A DNA stretch of 64,000 nucleotides from JBHJGP01 sp050331695 (GTDB lineage: Bacteria; Pseudomonadota; Alphaproteobacteria; Geminicoccales; Geminicoccaceae). Below are positions 18,276 through 27,005 of the stretch, piece by piece (the first letter of the stretch is position 1; every line of letters begins with the position of its first letter). The stretch lies in NCBI GenBank assembly GCA_050331695.1, contig JBHJGP010000002.1:5784-69783 (forward strand). Reading direction: 5' to 3'. The notes below the pieces were generated by a model, which worked only from the letters and a program-made list of their open reading frames with translations, searched no databases and was not told the origin of the DNA. The translations under genes were made by a program, and so were the position numbers.

Positions 18276-19415
18276 TTAAGGCATGGCCGCGTCGTGTGTC
18301 AAGCGGACCGCCGGGTCGAAGCCCTGGGGCATTCGGGTTGCCACCCGATCGATCCAACCGCCGCCCAGGACCCGGTCATTCTGATAGAAGACGCAGGCCT
18401 GACCGGGCGCCACGCCGAACTCAGGACGATCGAACTGGATGACCGTCGAGCCGTCGCGGCGTGCAATCGTGGCCGGCACCTCGGGCTCATTGGCCCGGTG
18501 CTTCACCATAACGTCTAAGAGTGCCTGGCCAAGCGGCTCGTCGCCCAGCCAATTGACGCCCGTGAGCGTCAGCTCTTCACTCAGAAGCGCGTCTCTTGGG
18601 CCCACAACCACCTGATTTCGCTCCCGGTCGAGCCGTAGCACGTAGAGCGGTTGGTGGGCGCTGAGCCCAAGCCTGCGGCGCTGACCGACGGTGTAGTTGA
18701 TGATGCCCTGATGCTCTCCCAACTGGCGCCCGGCCAAATCGACGATGGCGCCTGGCCGCCTTGCCTCGGGGCGAAGCCTGTCCACCAGCGACGAGTAATG
18801 GCCTCTGGGCACGAAACAGATGTCCTGGCTATCCGGCTTTTGGGCGACCGCGAGCCCCAGCCGCTGGGCTTGGTCCCGGACCGCATCCTTGGTCAGATGG
18901 CCCAACGGAAAGCGAAGGAAATCAAGCTGCTCGGCGGTTGTCTGAGACAAAAAATAGGTTTGATCGCGTTCCCGATCTGTCGCCCGGAACAGGCCGGGTT
19001 TACCGGTCGCCAGGCGGCGCTGGGCGTAGTGGCCCGTGGCCAGCGCGTCGGCGCCCAAATCTCGCGCCGTCGCCAGAAGATCGCGGAACTTGACGCTTTG
19101 ATTGCAGGAGACGCAGGGGATGGGCGTCCGGCCGGCGGCATAGGCCTCGGCGAAGGGCTCGATCACGTCTCGCCGGAAACGATCCTCATAGTCGAGGACA
19201 TAATGGGGAATGCCGAGATGGTCGGCGACCCGCCTGGCATCGTGAATGTCACGCCCGGCACAGCAGGACCGGCCCGCTTGGGTTGCCGCCGCATGATCAT
19301 AGAGCTGGAGCGTGATCCCGATCACCTCATGGCCTTCCTCGACCAGGAGGGCCGCCACCACCGAGCTGTCGACGCCACCAGACATGGCGACCACGATGCG
19401 CGCTGGTTTTGTCAT
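18276..19415 (-). CDS. mnmA: tRNA-uridine 2-sulfurtransferase
   Basis: Makes the 2-thio group of s2U34 in tRNA-Lys, -Glu and -Gln, using sulfur relayed from a cysteine desulfurase. 379 residues from ATG at 19415 (an in-frame TTG lies at 19430). The PP-loop SGGVDSS is at residues 12-18; catalytic cysteines are Cys104 (in SCNQSVKF) and Cys200 (in SQDICFVP); the C-terminal half carries the family beta-barrel. It is the last protein gene of a run cysE, cysteine desulfurase, A-type carrier, ferredoxin, mnmA, which groups the sulfur source with a sulfur user. Confidence 0.96.
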   Translation of the reverse strand: MTKPARIVVAMSGGVDSSVVAALLVEEGHEVIGITLQLYDHAAATQAGRSCCAGRDIHDARRVADHLGIPHYVLDYEDRFRRDVIEPFAEAYAAGRTPIPCVSCNQSVKFRDLLATARDLGADALATGHYAQRRLATGKPGLFRATDRERDQTYFLSQTTAEQLDFLRFPLGHLTKDAVRDQAQRLGLAVAQKPDSQDICFVPRGHYSSLVDRLRPEARRPGAIVDLAGRQLGEHQGIINYTVGQRRRLGLSAHQPLYVLRLDRERNQVVVGPRDALLSEELTLTGVNWLGDEPLGQALLDVMVKHRANEPEVPATIARRDGSTVIQFDRPEFGVAPGQACVFYQNDRVLGGGWIDRVATRMPQGFDPAVRLTHDAAMP

Positions 19416-19434
19416 CGCCGAACCAGACAAAAAC

Positions 19435-19746
19435 TCATTCCCCGATCAGCCGGACACGCATGCCATCGACCGCTCGGGAGACGCGAACCTGGCAGCCCAG
19501 CCGGGAGGTTGCTTCCAGGTTGCTCGCCAGATCCAACATATCCTCTTCCTCGTCGGTCGGCGGCGGTAGGGCCGCGAACGACGCTTCGTCGAGGGCGACG
19601 TGGCAGGTGGCACAAGCCATGCACCCCTCGCAGGTGCCCTCGATCTCGAGGCCGAACTGCCGGGCAATCTCCAGAATGGAGGCGCCGTCCCGAACCTCGA
19701 GCCTGCGCAGACGACCGCTTCGCTCGATAACCTCGATCCACGGCAC
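19435..19746 (-). CDS. 2Fe-2S ferredoxin, adrenodoxin type
   Basis: A 103-residue soluble electron carrier. The cluster ligands fit C-x5-C-x2-C...C: Cys39, Cys45, Cys48 and Cys85; Cys42 is an extra cysteine inside the loop (CEGCMACATC). The ACATCHV block and the acidic DEEEDMLDLA region are typical of Fdx partners of Fe-S assembly. GTG start at 19746, twelve bases after the A-type carrier's stop, so in the same operon. Likely role: supplying electrons for Fe-S cluster assembly. Confidence 0.9.
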   Translation of the reverse strand: MPWIEVIERSGRLRRLEVRDGASILEIARQFGLEIEGTCEGCMACATCHVALDEASFAALPPPTDEEEDMLDLASNLEATSRLGCQVRVSRAVDGMRVRLIGE

Positions 19747-19758
19747 CGGGACTGAGGC

Positions 19759-20100
19759 TCAGACCGTGAAGCTTTCGCCGCAGCCGCAGCGACCGGTCTC
19801 GTTGGGGTTAGTGAACTTGAACGAGGAGCCAAGCTTGTCCTCGACGAAATCCATCTCCGTACCGACGACGAACATGATGGCGCCGGGGTCGATCACGAGC
19901 TTTACGCCCGCCGCTTCAACGATCTCGTCGGTGGCCTGGATTTCGCGGGCGAAGTCGAGCTGGTAAGTGAGACCGGAGCAGCCGGCGGTTTTGACGGCGA
20001 GTTTGATGCCCTCGGCGCCCTCGCCGCGCGTCTCGATCAACTCCTGCATGCGACGGGCGGCGCGTTCACTGACCTTCACCACCGGTTCACGTTGCATCAT
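19759..20100 (-). CDS. A-type iron-sulfur carrier (IscA/SufA/HesB family)
   Basis: 113 residues from ATG at 20100 (a second ATG at 20097); GGAGAAGG just upstream supports this start over one 60 bases further out. The three conserved cysteines are present: Cys41 in AGCSG and Cys105/Cys107 in CGCG near the C-terminus. Such proteins bind iron or 2Fe-2S clusters and hand them to targets. The gene lies between the cysteine desulfurase and the ferredoxin. A second family member, ErpA-like, is encoded at 55549. Confidence 0.9.
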   Translation of the reverse strand: MMQREPVVKVSERAARRMQELIETRGEGAEGIKLAVKTAGCSGLTYQLDFAREIQATDEIVEAAGVKLVIDPGAIMFVVGTEMDFVEDKLGSSFKFTNPNETGRCGCGESFTV

Positions 20101-20119
20101 CACCTTCTCCGCCAAACAC

Positions 20120-21211
20120 CTAAGCAGCGCGTTTGGACCATCCTCGGCACAACTCTTCAAGGATGTCGAGCGCCTGGTCGGCTTCCTCGATCGTGTTCGC
20201 CCAACCGAAGCTCATCCTAACCGCACGTTCCACAATGTCGTCATCCAGACCCATCGCCGCAAGGACATGGGAGGCCGCGACCTTGCCGGATGAACAAGCA
20301 GCACCCGCACTGACGCACAAACCGGCCATATCCATGGCGATGACCTGGGTTTCGGCCCTGGGGCCCGGCAGCGCCAGGCAGGACGTGTTGCCGATCCTCG
20401 GAGCTTCGTGGCCGATAATCCGGACACCGGCGCAACGGGCCAGAACACCCGCTTCAAATCGGTCCCTCAGCATGCGAACCCTTTGGCTTTCGCCATCTTC
20501 GAGCGCGGTCAGGGCCGCGGCGAAACCGACGATCCCAGCGTCATTCTCCGTGCCCGGGCGTCGGTAGCGCTCCTGACCGCCGCCGGCCATCAGCGCCGGC
20601 AGGCGGGTTCCGCCCCTGATGACGAGCGCGCCTACGCCCTTCGGCCCGCCAACCTTGTGGGAAGACAAGGTCAGAAGATCGGCGACGGCGGTAATCGGTG
20701 CCAGATCCATGCGACCGGGTACTTGGACCGCGTCCACATGAACCAGGGCGCCCACATTTTTCGCGATGCTCGCGACGTTGGTGATGGGTTGGATCACACC
20801 GGTTTCGTTGTTGGCGGCCATGACCGAGACGAGATCCGGTTGGTGCTGGTCGATGAGACGTTGGGCCTCGTCCACGTCAATCTGCCCGTCGCCGGCGGCG
20901 GGAAGATAAATCGCCCGATCACCAACCGGCGCGCGCACAGAATCGTGTTCCATCGCGGAGATGGCGGGTCGAGCGCTTCCGTGGAGCGCCAGATTGTTGG
21001 CCTCGGTTGCACCGGCGGTGAAAACGATCTCGGATGGATCTAGTCCGAGCCACCGGGCGAGAGCCTCGCGGGCCTGGTCAATCCGCGCCCGCGCCCGGCG
21101 GCCGGGCCCGTGAACCGAGGACGGGTTGCCGGTTGCGTCCAGGATCGCGTCCACAGCCGAACGCGCCTCCGGCCGAAGAGGTGCCGAAGCATTGTAATCC
21201 AAGTAGATCAC
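20120..21211 (-). CDS. Cysteine desulfurase (NifS/IscS family)
   Basis: PLP enzyme of 363 residues that converts cysteine to alanine and enzyme-bound persulfide. PLP lysine is Lys186 in TLSSHKVGG; the persulfide-forming cysteine is Cys306 in AGAACSSGK. The start is a GTG at 21211. It follows cysE by 30 bases and precedes the A-type carrier by about 20, so cysteine supply and sulfur extraction are genetically linked. It is somewhat shorter than E. coli IscS (404). No IscU or SufB scaffold is nearby, so the immediate acceptor may be the A-type carrier, MnmA, or a scaffold encoded elsewhere. Confidence 0.93.
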   Translation of the reverse strand: MIYLDYNASAPLRPEARSAVDAILDATGNPSSVHGPGRRARARIDQAREALARWLGLDPSEIVFTAGATEANNLALHGSARPAISAMEHDSVRAPVGDRAIYLPAAGDGQIDVDEAQRLIDQHQPDLVSVMAANNETGVIQPITNVASIAKNVGALVHVDAVQVPGRMDLAPITAVADLLTLSSHKVGGPKGVGALVIRGGTRLPALMAGGGQERYRRPGTENDAGIVGFAAALTALEDGESQRVRMLRDRFEAGVLARCAGVRIIGHEAPRIGNTSCLALPGPRAETQVIAMDMAGLCVSAGAACSSGKVAASHVLAAMGLDDDIVERAVRMSFGWANTIEEADQALDILEELCRGWSKRAA

Positions 21212-21241
21212 GGCTTTTTCGACCGCGTAAGGGCCGGCGCT

Positions 21242-21937
21242 TTAGGAGGCGGCGCGCTTGGGCTCAACGTCGTCCGCGCTTTCCGAAACGCTGTCGAGCT
21301 CGTCGAGCCGCGCTTTCAACGTTTCGATCTCACGCCCCATGCGCTCGATGGTGCGCGCCAACGGGTCGGTTTCGACACCGGGGTCAGCCCCGTAGGCCGG
21401 AAAACAGCAAACGTCTAGCACTGGTTTTGGGCCGACCTGCTTCGCCGGGATGCCGACCACCGTGGAGCCCGCCGTCACCTCTGACAGAACGACGGCATTG
21501 GATCCAATGCGCGCGTCGGCACCAACCGTGAACGGTCCCAAAACGGCGGCGCCGGCGCCGACGACCACGCCTTTCTCCAGGGTTGGATGACGCTTGCCCT
21601 TGTTGGTGCTGACGCCACCAAGCGTCACACCCTGGTAAAGCGTCACATCGTCGCCGACCTCCGCGGTCTCGCCGATGACCACGCCCATGCCGTGGTCGAT
21701 GAATACGCGCCTGCCGACTTTGGCGGCAGGATGGATTTCGATGCCGGTGAGCATGCGCCCCAGATGGGACAGCAGCCGGCCGACCAGAAACAAGCGTTTA
21801 CGCCAGCACCAGTGGGCCAGCCGGTGCCAGATGATGGCGTGAAGGCCCGGGTAACAGAGCAGTATCTCGACGGTGCTCTTCGCCGCGGGGTCGCGTTCGG
21901 CAACCGCCTTGATATCGTCGCGCAGCATCTTGAACAT
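21242..21937 (-). CDS. cysE: Serine O-acetyltransferase
   Basis: Makes O-acetylserine from serine and acetyl-CoA, the first step of cysteine synthesis. 231 residues, the short EpsC/CysE type. After an N-terminal helical part comes a left-handed beta-helix of hexapeptide repeats, with the active-site stretch FIDHGMGVVIGETAEVGDDV and the coenzyme loop GGVSTNKGKRHPTL. The C-terminal 65 residues beyond the repeats are helical and charged. First gene of the sulfur cluster running to mnmA; its promoter should lie in the 225-base divergent gap shared with the hydrolase. Confidence 0.95.
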   Translation of the reverse strand: MFKMLRDDIKAVAERDPAAKSTVEILLCYPGLHAIIWHRLAHWCWRKRLFLVGRLLSHLGRMLTGIEIHPAAKVGRRVFIDHGMGVVIGETAEVGDDVTLYQGVTLGGVSTNKGKRHPTLEKGVVVGAGAAVLGPFTVGADARIGSNAVVLSEVTAGSTVVGIPAKQVGPKPVLDVCCFPAYGADPGVETDPLARTIERMGREIETLKARLDELDSVSESADDVEPKRAAS

Positions 21938-22162
21938 GCCGGCCTCACCACGCTATATCCACCTATGAGCAGACGTAGGCCAGCATTGCTCCTAATTCAA
22001 CGCAGAGGCAGGTTGGCGTGATCGGAAACGACACGGTCGTCCGTGAGTTCGTCGGCTTCGGCGTCTGCAATTAAAACCATATCCGCATGCACCGCATCTT
22101 AGGGATGGCTTCAACGCTCTCCAATATCTTCAGCGGTGTTGCCTGGGAGTCAGGAGAACACG

Positions 22163-22825
22163 ATGCCGGAAGTCATCTTTAATGGCTCCGATGGTCGCCT
22201 TGAAGGCCGCTACATCCACGGGAAGGGAGCAACGCCGCCGCTGGCCTTGATCCTGCATCCCCATCCGCTGCACGGCGGAACCATGAATAATCGCATCGTC
22301 TACAATCTGTTCCTGGCCTATCAGCGGCGGGGCTTTTCGGTGTTGCGGTTCAATTTTCGGGGCGTCGGCCGATCCCAGGGCATTTTCGACCAGGGTCAGG
22401 GCGAGCTGAGGGACGCGGCATCCGCGCTCGACTGGATGCAATTGCACAATCCGAACTCGAAGGTCTGTTGGGTCGCCGGTTTCTCCTTCGGCTCCTGGAT
22501 CGCCATGCAGCTGTTGATGCGCCGGCCTGAAATCGAGGGCTTCGTCTGCGCGGCCCTGCCTGCAAGCCAGTATGACTTCAGCTTTCTTGCGCCTTGTCCG
22601 TCGTCCGGCGTGATGATCCAGGGCAGCAAGGACATCGTGACGTCTGTGGAATCGGTGGAAAAACTGGCGCACAAACTTCAGCACCAGCGTAAGATCACGA
22701 TCGATGTGACTACCATTGCCGACGCTGATCACGCCTTTTCCGGCAAGCTGGAAGTGTTCAACGAAGCGGTTGAACGGTATCTGGACAAGCGCGAAGTGAG
22801 GGCCGAACCAGCGCCGGCCGCCTGA
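22163..22825 (+). CDS. Alpha/beta hydrolase, COG2945-like
   Basis: About 220 residues from ATG at 22163, placed by AGGAG six to seven bases upstream rather than the in-frame alternative 27 bases earlier. The oxyanion stretch LHPHPLHGGTMNN, the nucleophile elbow GFSFGSW and the late DADHAFSG with the catalytic His are those of a small soluble serine-hydrolase family found widely in Proteobacteria. The true substrate is unknown. Divergent from cysE; tyrS follows after 28 bases and may be cotranscribed. Confidence 0.82.
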   Translation: MPEVIFNGSDGRLEGRYIHGKGATPPLALILHPHPLHGGTMNNRIVYNLFLAYQRRGFSVLRFNFRGVGRSQGIFDQGQGELRDAASALDWMQLHNPNSKVCWVAGFSFGSWIAMQLLMRRPEIEGFVCAALPASQYDFSFLAPCPSSGVMIQGSKDIVTSVESVEKLAHKLQHQRKITIDVTTIADADHAFSGKLEVFNEAVERYLDKREVRAEPAPAA

Positions 22826-22853
22826 ACCTTCTTCCGCTTTCCTGGCCCGATCC

Positions 22854-24101
22854 ATGTCTGAGTTCCGGTCGTCTTTTTTGCGCACGCTCGACCAGCGTGG
22901 ATTCATCCATCAGGTCACCGATGCCGAGGCGCTGGACGCTTTGGCGGCCACCAACCGCGTGACCGGCTATATCGGTTTCGATTGCACCGCGGACAGCCTG
23001 CACATCGGCAATCTGGTCGGCATCATGATGCTGCGCCATCTCCAGGCGACCGGGCATCGGCCGATCGCGCTCGTGGGCGGCGGCACCAGCCGGGTCGGCG
23101 ATCCCTCGGGCAAAGACGAGGGCCGCCAGCTTTTGGACGACGACACGCTCGAGGCCAACAAGCAAGGTGTGCGACAGTCGCTGACACGTTTTCTCGATTT
23201 CGGCGATGGCGGCGCCCTTTTGATCGACAATGACGCGTGGCTCAGCGAGCTCCGTTACATCCCGCTCTTGCGCGAGATCGGCCGACATTTCACCGTCAAC
23301 CGGATGCTGACCTTCGATTCGGTGCGGCTGAGACTGGACCGAGAGCAGCCGCTAACGTTTCTCGAATTCAACTACATGATCATGCAGGCCTACGATTTCG
23401 TCGAACTGGCCAAACGGGAAGGCTGCCGCTTGCAGATGGGCGGTTCGGATCAGTGGGGGAACATCGTCAATGGTGTCGAGCTCGGCCGGCGGACCCAAGG
23501 GTTCGAGCTCTTCGGTCTGACGACACCGCTCATCACCACCGCGAGCGGCGCCAAGATGGGCAAATCGGTGAGCGGCGCGGTGTGGCTCAACGCCGACAAG
23601 CTTCCGGCGTTCGATTACTGGCAATATTGGCGCAACACCGAGGACGCGGATGTCGGGCGCTTTCTTCGCCTGTTCACGCTGCTGCCCCTGGACGAGATCG
23701 CCCGACTGGAAAAGCTGGAAGGCGCCGAGATTAACGAGGCCAAGAAGCTGCTGGCGACCGAGGCGACGGTGCTTTGCCATGGCGTGGAAGCCGCCCATGA
23801 GGCGGCGCAAGCCGCGGAGGCGGTTTTCGAGTCCGGACAGGCAGGCGACGAAGGTCTTCCGGTCCACACCATCGAAGCTTCCAAGCTGGTTGGTGGTGTT
23901 TCGGTCCTCGATCTTCTCCATGAAAGTGGCTTGGTTGGCTCCCGGGGCGAAGCGCGGCGGCTGATCCGGGGCGGTGGCGCCAGGCTGGCCGATCGAGTGA
24001 TCGAGGACGAGTCAGCACTGATCGACAGCGATATTTTGCACGGCGGGGGCGTCAAGCTTTCCGCCGGTAGGAAGCGCCACATCATGGTCAAGGCGCTGTA
24101 G
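22854..24101 (+). CDS. tyrS: Tyrosyl-tRNA synthetase
   Basis: Class I aminoacyl-tRNA synthetase, 415 residues, charging tRNA-Tyr. The HIGH-like motif is HIGN in DSLHIGNLVG; the KMSKS-like motif is KMGKS; the middle holds the tyrosine-site stretches (YMIMQAYDF and MGGSDQWGN). A C-terminal S4-type RNA-binding domain covers about residues 345-410 (GEARRLIRGGGARL). The ATG is preceded by only a weak ribosome-binding site. It converges on the AsmA-like gene, with seven bases between stops. Confidence 0.97.
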   Translation: MSEFRSSFLRTLDQRGFIHQVTDAEALDALAATNRVTGYIGFDCTADSLHIGNLVGIMMLRHLQATGHRPIALVGGGTSRVGDPSGKDEGRQLLDDDTLEANKQGVRQSLTRFLDFGDGGALLIDNDAWLSELRYIPLLREIGRHFTVNRMLTFDSVRLRLDREQPLTFLEFNYMIMQAYDFVELAKREGCRLQMGGSDQWGNIVNGVELGRRTQGFELFGLTTPLITTASGAKMGKSVSGAVWLNADKLPAFDYWQYWRNTEDADVGRFLRLFTLLPLDEIARLEKLEGAEINEAKKLLATEATVLCHGVEAAHEAAQAAEAVFESGQAGDEGLPVHTIEASKLVGGVSVLDLLHESGLVGSRGEARRLIRGGGARLADRVIEDESALIDSDILHGGGVKLSAGRKRHIMVKAL

Positions 24102-24108
24102 ATGTCGG

Positions 24109-26934
24109 TTAAGGCGTCGCCGCTTTCTGGTTCTCACCGTTGCCCGCCAACGCCCGAAACGCGTCCCGAATGACCCCGGGCGTCACCAGCGCCAGCGGAT
24201 TGACCGCGACATTCGGGTCAGATTTCGGTCCCCGGATGGTGAAGGTGATGGCGAACGCGCCCTGCTGACGCTGGCCACGGAGAATGTTGCCGATCAGCGG
24301 GATCTGTCCAAGAAATCGATTGAGCGTGTAAAGCGGCGCGAGACTGCCCTCCAGGTCCAGACGGTCGTCCGGGCTGTCCAGCGTGCCATCGAGGGTCAGG
24401 CCAAGCTCCGAACCGGTTCCTGCCGCCTGGTTGATCCGGATCACCCCTTCCCGCGCGGTGAAAGGTGCCTTGAACTTCTGCAAGTAGAGGCCCCGGCCGT
24501 CGAACACGTCGGCGATGCCCTGGATCGACGCCAGGCTGAGAAGGCGGATAACCGAGGGCGAGTCCTCGATCATGAATTGCTCCATGAGCAGCGCGCCATC
24601 GGCGGCCAGCCCCACCTCGCTCGGCTGAATGGCGGCTTCGACCTGGATCGAGCCGCCATTGACATGTTCGGTCAGACCAAGGGTTTGCAGGAACCCGCCC
24701 GCATCGCCGCTTTCCAGCTCGAAGGTCCAGCCGCCGGCCTGCTCCGAGAGGCTTGCGATCGTAAGCCCGCCCGCCTCGGTCCAGGCGTTGGCCTCGAAGG
24801 AGTTGAGCCGGCCTTTGCTGGCCGACGCCCGTGCCTCGACATCCGCGAGCACCAGATCACCGCCCAGAGACAGCTCGTCGACATTCACCAACAGGCTCAA
24901 CGGCGGCAGTCCCGATGCGTCCACCGGTGCCGTCGTGCTCTCCGCATCGGCGCTGAACAGATCCGTAAGCCAGGTCAGATCCAGACGGCGGCCTCGCAAG
25001 GCTACGGCGAACCCTTCCGCACCATCAGTCTTGGCTTGAACGCCGAGGTCACTGCCGGAAACGGCAAGCTGATCCAGCTCCAGAGATCGCAGACGGCCGT
25101 CGGGCGCAAAGAAGGCATCACCGGTTAGCTTGACGCCGGGCCATGCCACGCGGCCATCGCGGATCGCCAGGCCCGTATCGTCGCTCACCATGTTGAAGGC
25201 GAGTTCGCCGGCGGATCCCCGGGGCTTGCTGAGCTTGAGCGCCGGCACGAAGACGGCCGTGTCGGTCAGATCGACCTGGAAGCTCTGCTCCTGATCACCG
25301 CCGGCTTCGATCCGGGTAAAATCGACGCCCAGTTGGCCCCGGATCGGCAGGGCCTCGGGTGCGCCGAGCCGGCTGAGCTGATCGGCCTGGATCGTGCCGC
25401 TGCCCTCGATGGTCGTCCGCGCGCCAACGATCTGCACCTTCAGATTCAAAGGGATGTCGCTCACCCGGGCGCTGCCGTCCAAGGCAAGACCGTCCGGATC
25501 GGCCCGGAGTTCGAACTGGCCGGCCGTCAGGGGTTGCCCTTCGAGCGCATCCGGCAACGAGAATCCGTCGAGACGCCCGTGCACATCCAACACCACCTGT
25601 TCCCAGAGGAGGTCACGGAGCAGAGGCAGGGCCACCTTGAGGTTCAGCTCTGCGCTGCCGGCAGTCGCCGCCGGCTCGATGCCCGCATCCGAGGCCAAGG
25701 TCAGGGGCTCCCGGTCGATGACAGCCAGAAGGTCGGGGATCGGGATGGCGATGGACGCATCGACATCCAGCGTCTCGGTGACACCGGGAGCGTCGAGATT
25801 GTCGATCACGATGTTACTCGGGGCGAGTTTGCCTTCGCTCAGCGTGCCGCCCTCGGTCGCAAACCGCAGCTCGCCAAGATCGAAGGTCGCTTTCGCGCCG
25901 ATACTCTCGATCGGCGGCATGGGCCGGAGATAGTGCAGGGTCACGTCCTGGAGGTCGAAACCGCCGGTCACGTCTTCCGCGGCCAGCGTCCCCTCACTCA
26001 AATCGTCGAGCGTGCTCCTGAGGTTTATACGCCCATTGGTCAGCGAGGCTTGGGTGATGTTTTCCGAAATCCAGTCAAAGGCGCCTTTCGCCTCGTCGAC
26101 GGGCCAGTGAGCCAGGAGCTGATCGAGGGAGAGTGCGTCGAGGCTCAGATCCAATTGCACTTCCGATGCGCCGTCGCTGCCGCCCTGTCCCAATAGCTCG
26201 ATATGACGACCTTCGAGCGCGATGTTTCCCCGCTCGAGGGCCCATTCACCGGTCGAGACATCGTAGCGACCGGCAAATGTGAGCCGGTCCAACCGGAGAT
26301 CCTTACGCAGCGCGGGAGATTGGACGCGCAAGGAAGGCTCGCTGACCAGGTTCCATAGGTTGCCGTCTCGGACCAGGGTCAGGCTTTCGATCTCGAGACC
26401 CAGCACCTGCTGGCCGGCTTGGTCGACGACCCGGATACGGCTGGACCGAAGGCCGAAACCTTCCATCGATGCCAACACGGCCATGCTGTCCTGGTCCGCG
26501 TCCGACTCATTCGTCAGGAGCGACTGGTCGACGGTGAGATCAAGGCCTTCGACGGCAATACCGACAGGCTGAGCGCGGCCCCGAAGCAGTTCGCTCCGGT
26601 CGAGCGAGACGGCGACCGAGCCAAGCGTGAGCTCACCCATCAGATCTTCCATGCCGCTGAGCGTGACCTCGCGTGCCACCAGCGCCGGCGTCTGAGTCAG
26701 ACGATCCCAGGAGAGGCCGATGCCGCCGATGTCCACATGGCTGGCGCCGGAAAGACCGCCAAGGGTTCGGATCAGGGTCGGCCTCGCCCAATCGGCGGTT
26801 ATCTCACCGTCACCGACCCGCCACCAGACGATCAGCGCCAGTATCACGAGGGTGGTCGCGGTCCAGGCGAGAAACCGCGCACCCCAACGTCCGCATCGAG
26901 ACGCCAGGGTCCAACCATTCACACCTTTGCTCAA
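24109..26934 (-). CDS. AsmA-like/DUF3971 inner-membrane-anchored giant
   Basis: A 941-residue protein with one N-terminal transmembrane helix (about residues 18-38) and a long, repetitive beta-rich periplasmic region. The end (TIRGPKSDPNVAVNPLALVTPGVIRD) is typical of the YhdP/DUF3971 branch of AsmA-like proteins. Relatives in E. coli (YhdP, TamB, YdbH) move phospholipids to the outer membrane; this role is inferred. TTG at 26934 has GGAG about eight bases upstream; GTG at 26922 is an alternative. Divergent from glnE with only about 70 bases between likely starts. Confidence 0.85.
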   Translation of the reverse strand: MSKGVNGWTLASRCGRWGARFLAWTATTLVILALIVWWRVGDGEITADWARPTLIRTLGGLSGASHVDIGGIGLSWDRLTQTPALVAREVTLSGMEDLMGELTLGSVAVSLDRSELLRGRAQPVGIAVEGLDLTVDQSLLTNESDADQDSMAVLASMEGFGLRSSRIRVVDQAGQQVLGLEIESLTLVRDGNLWNLVSEPSLRVQSPALRKDLRLDRLTFAGRYDVSTGEWALERGNIALEGRHIELLGQGGSDGASEVQLDLSLDALSLDQLLAHWPVDEAKGAFDWISENITQASLTNGRINLRSTLDDLSEGTLAAEDVTGGFDLQDVTLHYLRPMPPIESIGAKATFDLGELRFATEGGTLSEGKLAPSNIVIDNLDAPGVTETLDVDASIAIPIPDLLAVIDREPLTLASDAGIEPAATAGSAELNLKVALPLLRDLLWEQVVLDVHGRLDGFSLPDALEGQPLTAGQFELRADPDGLALDGSARVSDIPLNLKVQIVGARTTIEGSGTIQADQLSRLGAPEALPIRGQLGVDFTRIEAGGDQEQSFQVDLTDTAVFVPALKLSKPRGSAGELAFNMVSDDTGLAIRDGRVAWPGVKLTGDAFFAPDGRLRSLELDQLAVSGSDLGVQAKTDGAEGFAVALRGRRLDLTWLTDLFSADAESTTAPVDASGLPPLSLLVNVDELSLGGDLVLADVEARASASKGRLNSFEANAWTEAGGLTIASLSEQAGGWTFELESGDAGGFLQTLGLTEHVNGGSIQVEAAIQPSEVGLAADGALLMEQFMIEDSPSVIRLLSLASIQGIADVFDGRGLYLQKFKAPFTAREGVIRINQAAGTGSELGLTLDGTLDSPDDRLDLEGSLAPLYTLNRFLGQIPLIGNILRGQRQQGAFAITFTIRGPKSDPNVAVNPLALVTPGVIRDAFRALAGNGENQKAATP

Positions 26935-27005
26935 TCGTGAGACTCCGGGCTAAAAAGATTCTTCGTCTGTGCCGCATATATGCACGATGGGAGCGACGAG
27001 ACCTT

